A stretch of 64,000 nt of DNA from Malachius bipustulatus. Lineage: Eukaryota; Arthropoda; Insecta; Coleoptera; Melyridae. The stretch is from assembly GCA_910589415.1 (NCBI GenBank), contig OU342631.1, forward strand, positions 16,182,001 to 16,246,000, read 5' to 3'. This document shows, one piece after another, positions 24,301 to 32,407 of the stretch. The notes below the pieces were generated by a model. The model was given only the letters and a program-made list of their open reading frames with translations. It was not told the DNA's origin and did no database searches. Each line of letters begins with the position of its first letter. The stretch's first letter is position 1. The translations under genes were made by a program, and so were the position numbers.

Positions 24301-25085
24301 AAGATCGCATCGACATTTCAACCATTGACCAGTCTTTCAATATCCGAGACCAGTTTTGTGATATTCTTATAAACTGCCAGGTTCCGAAGAAATTTAAAAT
24401 GTAAAAACTTGCTGTTTCTGAAAAAAAATCGATTAGGTAGTACGAATAGCGTAAAGGCGTCACTTCACGTATGAGTTGCGTCTATAAAATATTCCTTAAG
24501 GGCCGGTTGTTCGTACGTCAGTTAAAAATTTTGAGATAACTACTGATTTTAAATTGCAAATTTTGAAAATACGGCGAATATAATTAATGATCTTGTATTT
24601 TTAATCAGTAATTAACTCTTATTCTTAAAGCGAGCAGAATTCATTTTCAGAAATATCAGACCAATGGTTTGATAATACAGGGCATTTTAAAATCAGTAAT
24701 TATCTCAAAATTTTTAACTGACGTACGAACAACCGGCCCTTAGATTATGCAAAGATTGGATAAAATAGTCAACTTGGGAAAAATCGAACTTACCTGATTT
24801 GTCGAGCATAAATCCGTCGAAACAAAATCTCAAGACACACATTGTACCCATAAAAAAAGTTCCGGCTAAATTGAAAATGGTATAGGCGATGCGTGGAGAT
24901 TTCCAGGTGAAGGAAATTTCGTAAATATTTTTCCTGGTTACTCTTTGAACGGGCATTAATCCAAACAATTGGGCCAAAACGATTGAGAACGTAATGTTCT
25001 TGTGAAAACTCGCACGAGGGAGGATAACATGTTGATTTTCATTTTCGATCGTAACTGTTGTGACCGTTGATCTATCTTCCATCAT
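12395..25085 (-). CDS. Sugar-type gustatory receptor A
   Basis: This is a seven-transmembrane chemoreceptor of the insect GR superfamily, sugar (Gr5a/Gr64-like) clade, expected in the dendritic membrane of gustatory neurons as a ligand-gated channel subunit. Exons: 25085-24794, 24417-24235, 24034-23883, 13226-12955, 12870-12708, 12651-12562, 12502-12395. They sum to 1260 nt (419 residues) with open joins. Diagnostic segments are VLAQLFGLMPVQRV (exon 1), GLALVEHLLFILNAL (exon 2/3 junction), TFTWNFTDLFIILIS (exon 4), FGFLLIRTLVVALFAARIYE (exon 5), LTGSKFFLVTRSF (exon 6) and ITFELMLLEF in the last exon, where relatives have TYELVLIQF. Exon 4 has lost an intron present in B-F. Intron 3 is 10.7 kb because a copia element and several MITEs sit in it. 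Whether such an intron is still spliced efficiently is unknown. Ligand is not predictable. Confidence 0.85.
13380..13560. repeat. Degenerate tandem repeat (GTCCAGTCAGCTC units)
   Basis: A unit of about 25-35 bp containing AGTCCRGTCAGCTCGAA recurs roughly five times with variable T-rich spacers, starting at AAGTCCAGTCAGCTCAAAAA near 13419. Located in intron 3 of receptor A. Confidence 0.6.
14042..15032. mobile_element. Foldback element, TA duplication, ~1 kb
   Basis: Nearly the entire element is two inverted arms of about 450 bp. The termini are CAGGGTTAGAACTATTTAAA and its reverse complement, flanked by TA (14040-14041, 15033-15034), as for Tc1/mariner-type insertions. No transposase frame. 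The arms share sequence with the element at 49142-50141 (for example TTTCGTTTTTCTTATGGCC). Confidence 0.75.
15054..16008. mobile_element. Foldback element, TA duplication, 955 bp
   Basis: Inverted termini CAGAGTGTTTACTGTAAGGT and CAGGGTGTTTACTGTAAGGT (right end, reverse complement), with TA on each side (15052-15053, 16009-16010). Arms run for more than 300 bp, including a palindromic CAGTGGCGTAGA segment. Starts 20 bp after the previous foldback ends. Non-coding. Confidence 0.75.
16724..16874. mobile_element. 150-bp foldback MITE, copy 1
   Basis: Inverted termini ATGCCCGTATTCACAAACGA with arms of about 45 bp and a central GAGATGGAGATATGCAG spacer. TA occurs on both sides (16722-16723, 16875-16876). 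Copies 2 and 3 lie at 17512-17662 and 27959-28109. Confidence 0.8.
17512..17662. mobile_element. 150-bp foldback MITE, copy 2
   Basis: Same orientation and nearly the same sequence as the copy at 16724-16874, with a few substitutions. Ends ATGCCCGTATTCAC..GTGAATACGGGCAT. It lies 42 bp upstream of the copia 5' LTR. Confidence 0.8.
17705..17897 (+). repeat. copia 5' LTR
   Basis: 193-bp terminal repeat with TG..CA ends, followed immediately by the primer-binding site. It would hold the promoter and R region of the element. Confidence 0.92.
18023..21943 (+). CDS. copia Gag-Pol polyprotein
   Basis: A single 1306-codon frame, as in copia, encodes nucleocapsid, protease, integrase, reverse transcriptase and RNase H. 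The first ATG gives MSVNYLNNVPKLVGRENYDE; an upstream in-frame TTG (17993) is not a likely start. In order: Gag UBN2-type region; zinc knuckle CFKCKQAGHYRSEC (about 18709); aspartic protease LDSGASRHM (18835); GAG-pre-integrase WHRRLAHIN; integrase catalytic D, D and E in HGDVCGPM, FRSDQGGEF and SPQQNGLAERLNR; RT motifs LDVTTAFLHG and LYVDDFFIFS; RNase H with VDADWGSD and LSSTEAEYMAL. There are no stops or frameshifts. It may be an active element, but expression cannot be judged. Confidence 0.95.
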   Translation: MSVNYLNNVPKLVGRENYDEWCFAVENVFVLEGLTNCISGVETDTVLLAKAKSKLILTLDPTLYVHVKDAETCKDVWLKIKNLYEDTGVTRKIGLLRTLISLRLDTCDSMETYINQVVETSQKLRKTGFKIDDEWVGSLLLAGLPDMYAPMLMAIEHSGISISTDSIKCKLLDMEETPSGSGNGKAGAFAVKRSFNKFQPRGGTSSNQKMDATADFNKQRSKSNVICFKCKQAGHYRSECPFLHNFTPSDGSNVFSAAFLSGDRNKFEFYLDSGASRHMSPNESWIKNESQSTIHEVVAANKQKLSVKCSGDLDIVTSCNGQFHNIVVKNVLCVPGLNTNLISVSQLISNGNRVSFTRNGCFIYNCQNKLLATADLVDGVYKLNLKEEKCMLSVNGETWHRRLAHINSQDLNKMKDCVDGIDFTGKVEIDKNVCIVCCQGKQSRLPFSNTAARSSEILEIIHGDVCGPMEVTSIGGSRYFLLFVDDCSRMSFVYFLKNKSEVYERFKEFKSMVENQKNKSIKIFRSDQGGEFCSNEFENFLKKEGIIHQKTNAYSPQQNGLAERLNRTLVEKARCLLFDADLKKIFWAEAVNTSNFLRNRCIASGLNNKTPFEIWNEVKPDLSGLRIFGSTAMVHVPKERRLKFDKKSNRHIFVGYSETTKGYRIYNPCTNDVTISRDVIINENLPPKRYDTVPEERQKEISVSVGEKDINLSLVEDELTEAGNLKLNDSVLDDDPVADDPNDHDYVPFNMPKKTPIPEDDDVRRSERRRKEKTYDDYVTYMCSVEDAGIENISNDATPTTVADALSRSDGNKWKKAMLEEMKSLKENETWELVDLPRNATAVGCKWVYKLKSDGENKNTYRARLVAKGFTQQEGVDYNETFSPVVRHSTLRLLIALCVNLNLDIFHLDVTTAFLHGHLDEIVFMKQPEGFVEVGYEDKVLKLNRAIYGLKQSSRVWYKRVDDVLTGLGYKKSQFEPCVFIKFTEGLVTMIALYVDDFFIFSNDGTEADFLKQELGNNFKLKDLGQAKNILGMNICINKAENVITLDQSQYIETLLAKFNMLDCTPVDTPMEKNLKLVKSENCKISVPYQQLIGGLMYLAVMTRPDIAYSVSYLSQFNNCFDNTHWQSVKRILKYLKKTKDLCLRFNKGSKHLEGFVDADWGSDSVDRRSYTGFCFTFSNSLISWESSKQKTVALSSTEAEYMALAEASKEAIYLRNLLNELTGSLDCILLYSDSQSALKLTSNPMFHKRSKHIDVRHHFIREKITDGIISTEYLQTNEMPADLLTKALGSNKHHKFLNLLNLVNK
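22037..22229 (+). repeat. copia 3' LTR
   Basis: 193-bp repeat identical by eye to the 5' LTR, preceded by a G-rich polypurine tract and followed by the TAAAT duplication. Confidence 0.92.
22335..22924. mobile_element. Mutator-like (MULE) MITE with 10-bp duplication
   Basis: Perfect inverted termini ATAGAGATAGAATAGAGAGG..(22 bp) at both ends, with GATCCATACC repeated directly on each side (22325-22334 and 22925-22934). A 9-10 bp duplication is characteristic of Mutator-like elements. There is no transposase in the 590 bp. Confidence 0.75.
23105..23700. repeat. Long imperfect palindrome / foldback element
   Basis: The left arm includes AATCCTCCACTTTACGTCGC and CATAATGCGCGTGCGCGGAA. These recur inverted near 23627-23672. 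An inner pair (ATTATCAAATAATGAACTTT near 23257 and its reverse near 23535) and a CAGGGTAGGTTTTTTT motif deepen the hairpin. Non-coding; in receptor A intron 3. Confidence 0.65.
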
Positions 25086-25974
25086 GTTTTTAGCAGATTA
25101 TATGTTACATTTTTGGAAATATCTAAAATATAAATTATTATTGAAATATAAACATAAAATAGAAAAATGGTTCCCCTTTACATCAGTTGAGCTTACCTGG
25201 GTCGGTTATTGAAATATAATAGTAGGAAAAATGTATTTTTTTTTGTTAACTGTGATAGTATACTGATATTGGTTTATACACTTAAGTTTGTTTATTCGTC
25301 CCTCTTTGATGTTGCGGTTTGGCGAGCTTTTAGTGTAATATAATTACAAGTTCGATGGTAATGTATTTATCCCTTATCTGTTTACCATCTTCCAGCGCAC
25401 TGTTTATGTGATGTAAGTTCATTTTCAGGATATTAATACCTATTGCGGTTAGTTGGATCGATTATTGAACATAATTCTGTAGGTCTTCTAGCATAAATTG
25501 TTATTAAATTTTTTTGTTTCAACCAATCTTTCAGTTATGTAGGTAATTATCCAGTTCAAAATATTTCATTCGAAGTACACCTACTAGAAATATATTTGCG
25601 CGGTAAACGTAATTAATAATATCAAAGATCTTTCCTGCTGTTGGCAAGACTCTGGGGCTGGGTGATATCAGGAATGAATATTTATGCAAACGGAAAAACC
25701 TACGAATCATAATAAAGTATGTGAGAGGTCATCTGCACCCTGCACCCAGTTGCACATGAAGATGAAGAAAGGAATACAATTTTTTTGAATTATTAGCTCT
25801 GAATGATGATGGCTTTCAGAATCAGCAATAGGGTTTTGAGATACCTGCAGTCATAATATTGTAACAAATTAGATCTTCTAAAATTACTGTTTATTAGGTA
25901 CACTTTTCTACAATTAGGTATATCGATGATGTCATCGATTGCCGATGAGTCAGCTGATGACTCATTTGGGTCTG

Positions 25975-26180
25975 ACATAACGCCGGATGCCAAAATGTTC
26001 TGCAGTTTCAAAAAAAAATCCTCCAGGGCCTTTTTTCATATGTTGTCATAACGAAAGTGTCATCTACGTATAGGTACCAACAAAAGAATTCCATGAAGAA
26101 GTTGACAAAAACACATTACTCATCAGCCGGGGTTGCCCATAGCAATTTCATCCAGATATTCAGAATAGTCTTCCATTGCA
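25975..26180 (-). pseudogene. Penelope-like reverse transcriptase remnant
   Basis: On the minus strand, fragments across two frames read IAMGNP, LMSNVF, VNFFMEFF and LYVDDTFVM. The order AMG-P, N-F-ME-F, YVDDTFV matches the catalytic palm of Penelope-like RTs. One frameshift and stop codons separate them, so it is inactive. Confidence 0.55.
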
Positions 26181-26239
26181 GTTGTTTCTTAAAGTAAACT
26201 CAGCCAATTACAAACCGTCTTATTCTTACACCAAAAGGT

Positions 26240-26720
26240 GGATGCAGTGGAGAAATTATAAGATAAGAGTCTCTTTAGCTAGGCAAGCCATAACGAAGCT
26301 CACAAAAATATGGAAAAGATAACGCTCAACACCAAAATTAGAATAGTTAAAAGTCTGATGGTGTTCCCTCTGTCTTCTTTCTACGGATCTGAATGCTGGA
26401 CAGTGAAACAGACTGAAATAAAATAGAGGCTTTTGAAATGTATTGCTGACGTGGAATGTGCTGATGAGAGTATCCTGGACGGAGAAGAGAACGGCGAATC
26501 TGTTGAATGTATAAGTATAAAAAAGTAGCAGAAAATATCGTCAAGTTTTTCGGCCCTCTTCTCAAAAGAAACGAACTCGAAAGACTGAAAGTGGAGGGCA
26601 TGCACGGTCCAAGGAAAAAAAGTCGCGAAAAAAACACCAACCATGCACAGATTTAGTTGGCGTTTATACACTACCATAGTCTATAAGAGTGGCTGAGGAG
26701 ACCGAATGGAAGATGACAGT
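26240..26720 (+). pseudogene. RTE-clade non-LTR remnant (RT C-terminal part)
   Basis: Translated fragments RVSLARQAITKLTKIWK, IRIVKSLMVF, SFYGSECWTVKQTEIK and ILDGEENGESVE follow the order seen at the end of RTE reverse transcriptases (SLARxAxxKLTKIWK, then YGSExWTLK). Several stops and frame changes show decay. Confidence 0.65.
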
Positions 26721-27517
26721 ATACAGGGGATTTCACGAACTCACGATGCTTGAAATAATTAAGCGATCGATTTGGGAAGAATAAGAAAAAAATAGTACCT
26801 CCACATTCTCTTCAATGTAGGTGCTACTCAAACTTTCCCTTTTCCTTCTCTTTCTTTCCATAAAATATTTAAGTAGCATCTCCACTCCCGAAAGGATAAA
26901 AAGTCCTCCAGCAAGTCCATGATAGGGATGATCTAGGATCTAGGTATTTGTTGTAAAAAAAAACTAAAAAAAAATGTTTTTATTATTGTTATTATTTATT
27001 AGCATCCAACCAGTTGTCAGTGAGCATGACAAGAGCAAGCTAGCACATATGTAACCGCTGATGATGTCTATCGCGGTTGTAGACGAAATATTCGGAGCAA
27101 ATCTTCATGGACCATGGCAAAACAGCCCGAAATCAACTATAATTTTAATATTGACAGGTCTAGTATTTTCTTGTCTACGGTCATGACGTCGTTATTATGC
27201 GCTTCTACGACGGTAATGCTACCCATCCTATAGAGAAACGTAATTTATTAATATTGAAATCATGTTTCAGATAATAATGAAAGCTTTAATCTAAATTAAC
27301 CTGTGCAAGTTTTAATAAAAAAAAAATAATAAATAAAAATAATTGTTTTTCAGCCTCGTAGAAAAATGTATCACTTTTACTCATTATAAAACAAGATTGG
27401 TGCAGGTAGGTTATCCTATTTAGAACGAATATGAAAAAAACTTTTTAGGTATGTATTTATTTATTTACACATTTTGTTCATTACATTCCACAATAACAAT
27501 ACGCATAGAGGTATATA

Positions 27518-28430
27518 CAGTGCGCGAGAAAAGTAAGGAATAAATTCGATAAAACGAAAAGCGCTGTTTTTTTGAATAAACAAAAAAACAGGTCGATTTT
27601 GTTTTTGAGTTCTTCAACTTTTGACATAATATTGGGGTATACAGGGTGATGCGCGAAAAAGTGGTGACGTCATCGGCATTTTTTTTAAATGGCAACCGTT
27701 ATTTTTTATTCTATTTTTTGATACTTCATTTAATTGCCAGTATGGTAATGTAATCAATTTGTAACCTTAAATAAGGAAATTTCTGAGAAAACAGCTTGTG
27801 AGTCGAAATTGTGCACTTTTTACTGATGTGAAAATCGGAACATTAACAATAAAAATTTTAAAAAATCAAATAAAAATGACTGTTTCCATGGTAATTGTAT
27901 AAGATCTGTCTATTAAATTAAGTCTATTAAATTAAATCTGTTAAATTAAATTAAATTAATGCCCATATTCACAAACGATAATTTCCTAAATAATTACGTA
28001 ATCAATTATCCCCATCTCATTCTATTGCAAAAAAACTGCATATCTCCATCTCACTCATTTAATTAATTACGTAATTATTTAGGAAATTATCGTTTGTGAA
28101 TACGGGCATTAAACTATTAAATCTGTCTATTAAATTGATATTTCCAAATTAAGTTATTTTCACAGAAATTTCGTCGTTTAAGGCTACAAAATGATTACAT
28201 TACCGTATTGGCAATTGAATTTAGTATCAAAAAATGGAATAAAAAATAAGGGTTGCCATTTAAAAAAAATACCGATGACGTCACCACTTTTTCGCGCATC
28301 ACCCTGTATACCCCAATATTATGTCAAAAGTTGAAGAACTCAAAAACAAAATCGACCTGTTTTTTTATTTATTCATAAAAACAGCGCTTTCCGTTTTATC
28401 GAATTTATTCCTTACTTTTCTCGCGCACTG
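27518..28430. mobile_element. TA-flanked foldback (mariner-like MITE), ~0.9 kb
   Basis: Inverted arms of about 350 bp start CAGTGCGCGAGAAAAGTAAG at both ends. TA flanks 27516-27517 and 28431-28432. Its loop was invaded by a 150-bp MITE. No transposase frame. An internal CAGGGTGATGCGCGAAAAAG pair suggests the arms themselves are composite. Confidence 0.75.
27959..28109. mobile_element. 150-bp foldback MITE, copy 3 (nested)
   Basis: Inverted relative to copies 1 and 2. Ends ATGCCCATATTCAC..GTGAATACGGGCAT; TA on both sides. Located within the loop of the larger foldback at 27518-28430. Confidence 0.8.
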
Positions 28431-29139
28431 TATAAGAAATACATAAATATTAGTGGTCCAATAACATACAGATATGATTTCCTAATCCTAGTACATAAAG
28501 GTACCTAATTTTGATTAAATTGTTTAGGATATCGCAAAACACTTTCGTGATAATCGTGAGATCAAACAGGTGCGCTTTCAATGCGTTTCTATTACCTACC
28601 CGATTATTATTTTTGCAATGATTACCAAAAGGAGATTGATTGACCTAATATTCATATTTTTCATTATGCACGAATATCTAAAAAAAATACAAACCTCATA
28701 CCGATTATGCGTAATGTGTTAGGTAGGAAGGTAGGTAGGCAATGAATCTTAATTTTTATTCATTAAACACTTACATTAATTAAATAGCCTAAATCCTTAT
28801 TAATCCTTGTTATATTGGATAAGAAAAAGCTCATATGTTACCACAGTGGTTGCCATCTAAAAAATTATTATTAATATTAGGATATTTTAAAAATATTATA
28901 TTATGCGCACTATTTTGAAGGAGGGAAGCGATACTTTTTCTATGACTACTTCTTGTGAAAGAAAAAAGAAACATACTCATATAATGACAATAATTTTTGT
29001 AAGAATATTAATCATTATTATACAAGGTATGATAATAACTTATTATTACGTAAACTACCACTGAATATTTTCATTCCACAACAGGTCCCATAGAAATTAA
29101 TCACTTTTTGCTACGGAAGACATGATTGAGTGCTATTAT

Positions 29140-29350
29140 AATAACAGCGGGTATTATATAAATGCTCATTAAGTTAACAGGCAGATTTCTGAAGAAGGTA
29201 TCGAGTCTAAGTGAAAAAGTTTTTAAATTAATCTATTCTTGACATGAAAGTAATCACAAAAATGTTAATAAAAATCATATGACGTCGATATTAGCTTAAA
29301 AAACGAGTACAGAAATCTGTCCGTTAGCCTAATGAGTCTATATTTTAATA
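29140..29350. mobile_element. MITE with CTCATTA / TAATGAG termini, copy 1
   Basis: Contains GCTCATTAAGTTAACAGGCA and, inverted, TCCGTTAGCCTAATGAG; its interior matches the copy at 34935-35130, including the shared lead-in AACAGCGGGTATTA. It lies where the last exon of receptor B would be expected. Confidence 0.55.
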
Positions 29351-29462
29351 TAATAATAGCAGAATTCGCAGAAAAAGTATATCATCTTACTAGCAGAAGT
29401 GATGGCTATTATTTACTCGGAGTAATCACAGTAAGCTTAGTATTGGTGTAAGCAATACCTAC

Positions 29463-32035
29463 CCCAAAAATTATACCAGGAGTTATTCTAAAAAATTTCC
29501 TCCCGGTTAGCATTGGAGGATCAGCGTAAATATAACTAATAAGTCTGTCAATCTAAAAATATACAATAAAATCACACCTCCTGCCTTGATTCCCATACCT
29601 TGAATTATTATAATAATTTTACCTCAATGTTACAACTACTTGAATCTACCGCCAGTAAATGGTAACAAGCTTTTGACGCTTCTACATTAACAGAGGAAGA
29701 ATATATTATTACAAATATTGTTCTTGATAGCAACAGTCCAAATGAGATACAAAAATATATTCTTGCTAAGAGTCCACTGCTTAATCTAAAATAAATACCT
29801 TAATTTAGAAAAGCAAGGGAAGTTGGATGCATTATTATAAGTATATACGCGTACTCCAAGCTATGGTAGAGTTGTATCAAAATGAAATATAAATTTGTGC
29901 CGAATGATTGAACAATCAGGTAAGATAAATCTTCATCCATACATTTACATAAAATCACGAGCTCTCCATAGTCGAGCCTCACTTTCTGCCAAAATTTTTC
30001 CGAGTCAAGCTGCAACACGATGTAAGATGTAAGAAAACAGTGAATAAGTATGAATAATAAACAAAAAATAGAACTATCTAGGTACATGATAAATGGGATG
30101 TGGCAAATTCCAAATCACTTATTGCTCCCTACTGGGTTTATTAGGTACTTCCCCTAGTTTTGTAGCCAGGATTCAGAATTCCAGGTTCGGCCCGTAAATA
30201 GAAAGCAGAGGAGAGGATTGAACAGAAGCTTAAGAGACGCCAACTAGAACCGATGTCCTGTATTTCACGTATTATAAGTACTGTTCATTAAAAGTCATTT
30301 TGTCATAGATTAGATGTCAAATTGATCTGATTGATAGACAGTTTTTTTTTTCTTATAGACAGTCATTTTCTTATATAGGACTTTCGTGGGTATTAAAAAA
30401 AAATCCAATGACACTCGGATACGTATATGGGTATGGTGGGAAGGGAGGATGCACCCCCAATGCCTCCAAGCACTCTTTTTGCCATCCACTCACGCATGGT
30501 GGAACTTCTACTCAAACCCTCCCCACTTTTTTATAAAGGGGAGAAGGGTTTTAAACGAGAAAAGTTCAATATATTCCTTTTTTCAATTTTTTCCTGTGCC
30601 TCTATTACCTTCTTTCATAGCTGCTTGTATCTGTTTGGGAGACTCCAAGGACAATTACTGTATTTTTTTATTTTTAGAAGATCCTGTCGCTATTTTACGT
30701 ACCTTGATTTTTCTTCCGTTTTTTATTTTCTCCCTGATTTGTTTAAAAGTATTACGTATGGCTAAACTCATAATCATCAAAAATACGTCAACGAAATTCC
30801 ATGTGAATACATTACATAACGTCATTAACTGAAATGAGAAATTATTTTCCGAATTTGATCGATTGAAGCCGTTACTAAAAAGACCTTACCTGGCATAGTA
30901 GCCCTATAGGGAAATTATATGGAATGTAAATAAAAACATATCCAAAATTTCTCCTAAAATATTGTTCATCTCTAGAGGTGCCGTCGGTGTCGGAAAAAGG
31001 TTCATCTAAAAATGTTCTAACAAACGATAAAACGTGCTCGACTGTAAAATTCGTTTTAATTATTAGTGTTTTTAAGGCTATTTAATAATACGAACCAAAA
31101 GCTACGGAGAAGAAGCAAATCGTCAGTCAGAAAATGTATCTTTTAAAATCAATTTGATGCTCGTAGCAACATAGGAACCTTTCTACGTTTTCCCAGGTCT
31201 TAACGATTCTTGACCATTTTCGAGCCAAGAGCAAGAAGAGGAGGTTTCCGATGAAACCGTTCGAGTGAAAAATCAAACCAGCTAGAACGATCGTTTTCTA
31301 TCACAACTGGGCATTAAGTAGAACCTCGATTATCCGTGTCACGTGATATTTTCACCAATGATAACCGAAATTTTACTTTGCGTTACTTCACAGAAATATT
31401 CATGAAAAGTGTTCAGATTTTAATCATTTTAATTTTTGAAATAAAAAAATGTACTTTTAGGCCTCATTATTAATGAAAATAGATGACAATGTAATCGAAT
31501 AATTATTCTAGAGTCTTCCTAAGAATCGTAGTTGCGGCGAATTGAAGAATAGAGTAGTTTGTAGGTATAATTTAATAAGTAGGTACCTACTATAGTTTGA
31601 GAGAAGAAAGTAGTTATAGTTAATTGAACAAGAGACTTTATTAAGCTATAAGCAAAAATCTTTGAAAAAGTTATTGCAAATTAAATCAGTAATGAGTTGC
31701 ATTATTTGCACAAATTGTTAAAATGTGAACACTTTCAATGTAAATCAATAATCAATAATATACTTACTGAACCTATCAATGGTAATTTTTGTCGTAAAGA
31801 AACACATTACATTCATAATAATTACAAACGCCGTACCCGACAGAATCGAAATCGCATATATGCACCTTTTAAATTTCCAGGAAAAATTCAGACTTTTCGA
31901 AGATTTTCCAGAAATTCCTCTCAGAGGTAGTATTCCGAAAAATTGCGCAAAAATTATGAAATATTTCATGTCGTGCATAAAGGAACGCTTCTTGTTTGGT
32001 AAAATTTTTGATGACATTTGGTTTTGGTTTACCAA
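29463..32035 (-). pseudogene. Sugar-type gustatory receptor B, pseudogene
   Basis: Same family and plan as A. Exon-like blocks: 32035-31768, 31281-31096, 31041-30890, 30828-30703, 30009-29855, 29785-29623, 29552-29463, with sizes matching C almost block for block. Recognisable segments: FAQFFGILPLRG, NLLFLLLARKW, VEHVLSFVRTF, FTWNFVDVFLMIMSLA, NLYFILIQLYHSLE, SFGLLLSRTIF and LTGRKFFRITPG. Two defects: an in-frame TGA at 31129-31127 in exon 2, after FKRYIF, and no TYELVLIQF-type last exon between 29463 and 28900, where a MITE lies. Splice sites are otherwise well preserved, so inactivation looks fairly recent. A sequencing error could explain the TGA but not the missing exon. Confidence 0.75.
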
Positions 32036-32407
32036 TGCTGGGGTGCTGGTGCTTATAAATAAATTTTATACCAGTCGATTTACAATAATCATAAACAGCA
32101 ATTTGATACGGCCTTTGTTTAAATTAGAGCGTTAGAGTCCATTATCATTTTCAAATCAAGGGTTGTGGTTTAAATACACACGATCTAGTATCTATTTATG
32201 AATTATAAATGATCCTGCTGCAATTGAAATTGTTACAAGTATTTTACATACCTAAACACAACTATGTAGAAATAATAATAATTACCAACTTTATTAAATA
32301 TTAGTAACTTATTTAGAAAAATTATATTGCTACCACCTTACCTGATAAATATATCAAATTGGTAAATTAAATTTATAAAATATAAAGACAATAATAATAG
32401 TAGCTAA

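Larger units (their letters stand above)
25086..29462. other. Spacer between receptors A and B, with TE remnants
   Basis: No host gene is recognised. It holds a Penelope-like RT remnant, an RTE remnant and a TA-flanked foldback element with a nested MITE (listed separately). The remainder is AT-rich and unassigned, including 28440-29150. Confidence 0.45.

Noticed and set aside
23850..24463. Reading the unspliced open blocks as separate small genes
   Set aside because: Using donor G|GTTTGT at 24235 and acceptor TTTCAG before 24034 gives the family sequence LALVEHLL; the extra codons are intron.
30386..30832. A 148-codon plus-strand frame
   Set aside because: It overlaps the antisense of receptor B exon 4 and has no similarity to a known protein.
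31281..31297. The acceptor at GATAG|AAAACG for receptor B exon 2
   Set aside because: It shifts the frame; the TTCTAG|CTGG acceptor 16 bases later keeps the phase and matches the exon length of paralogues.
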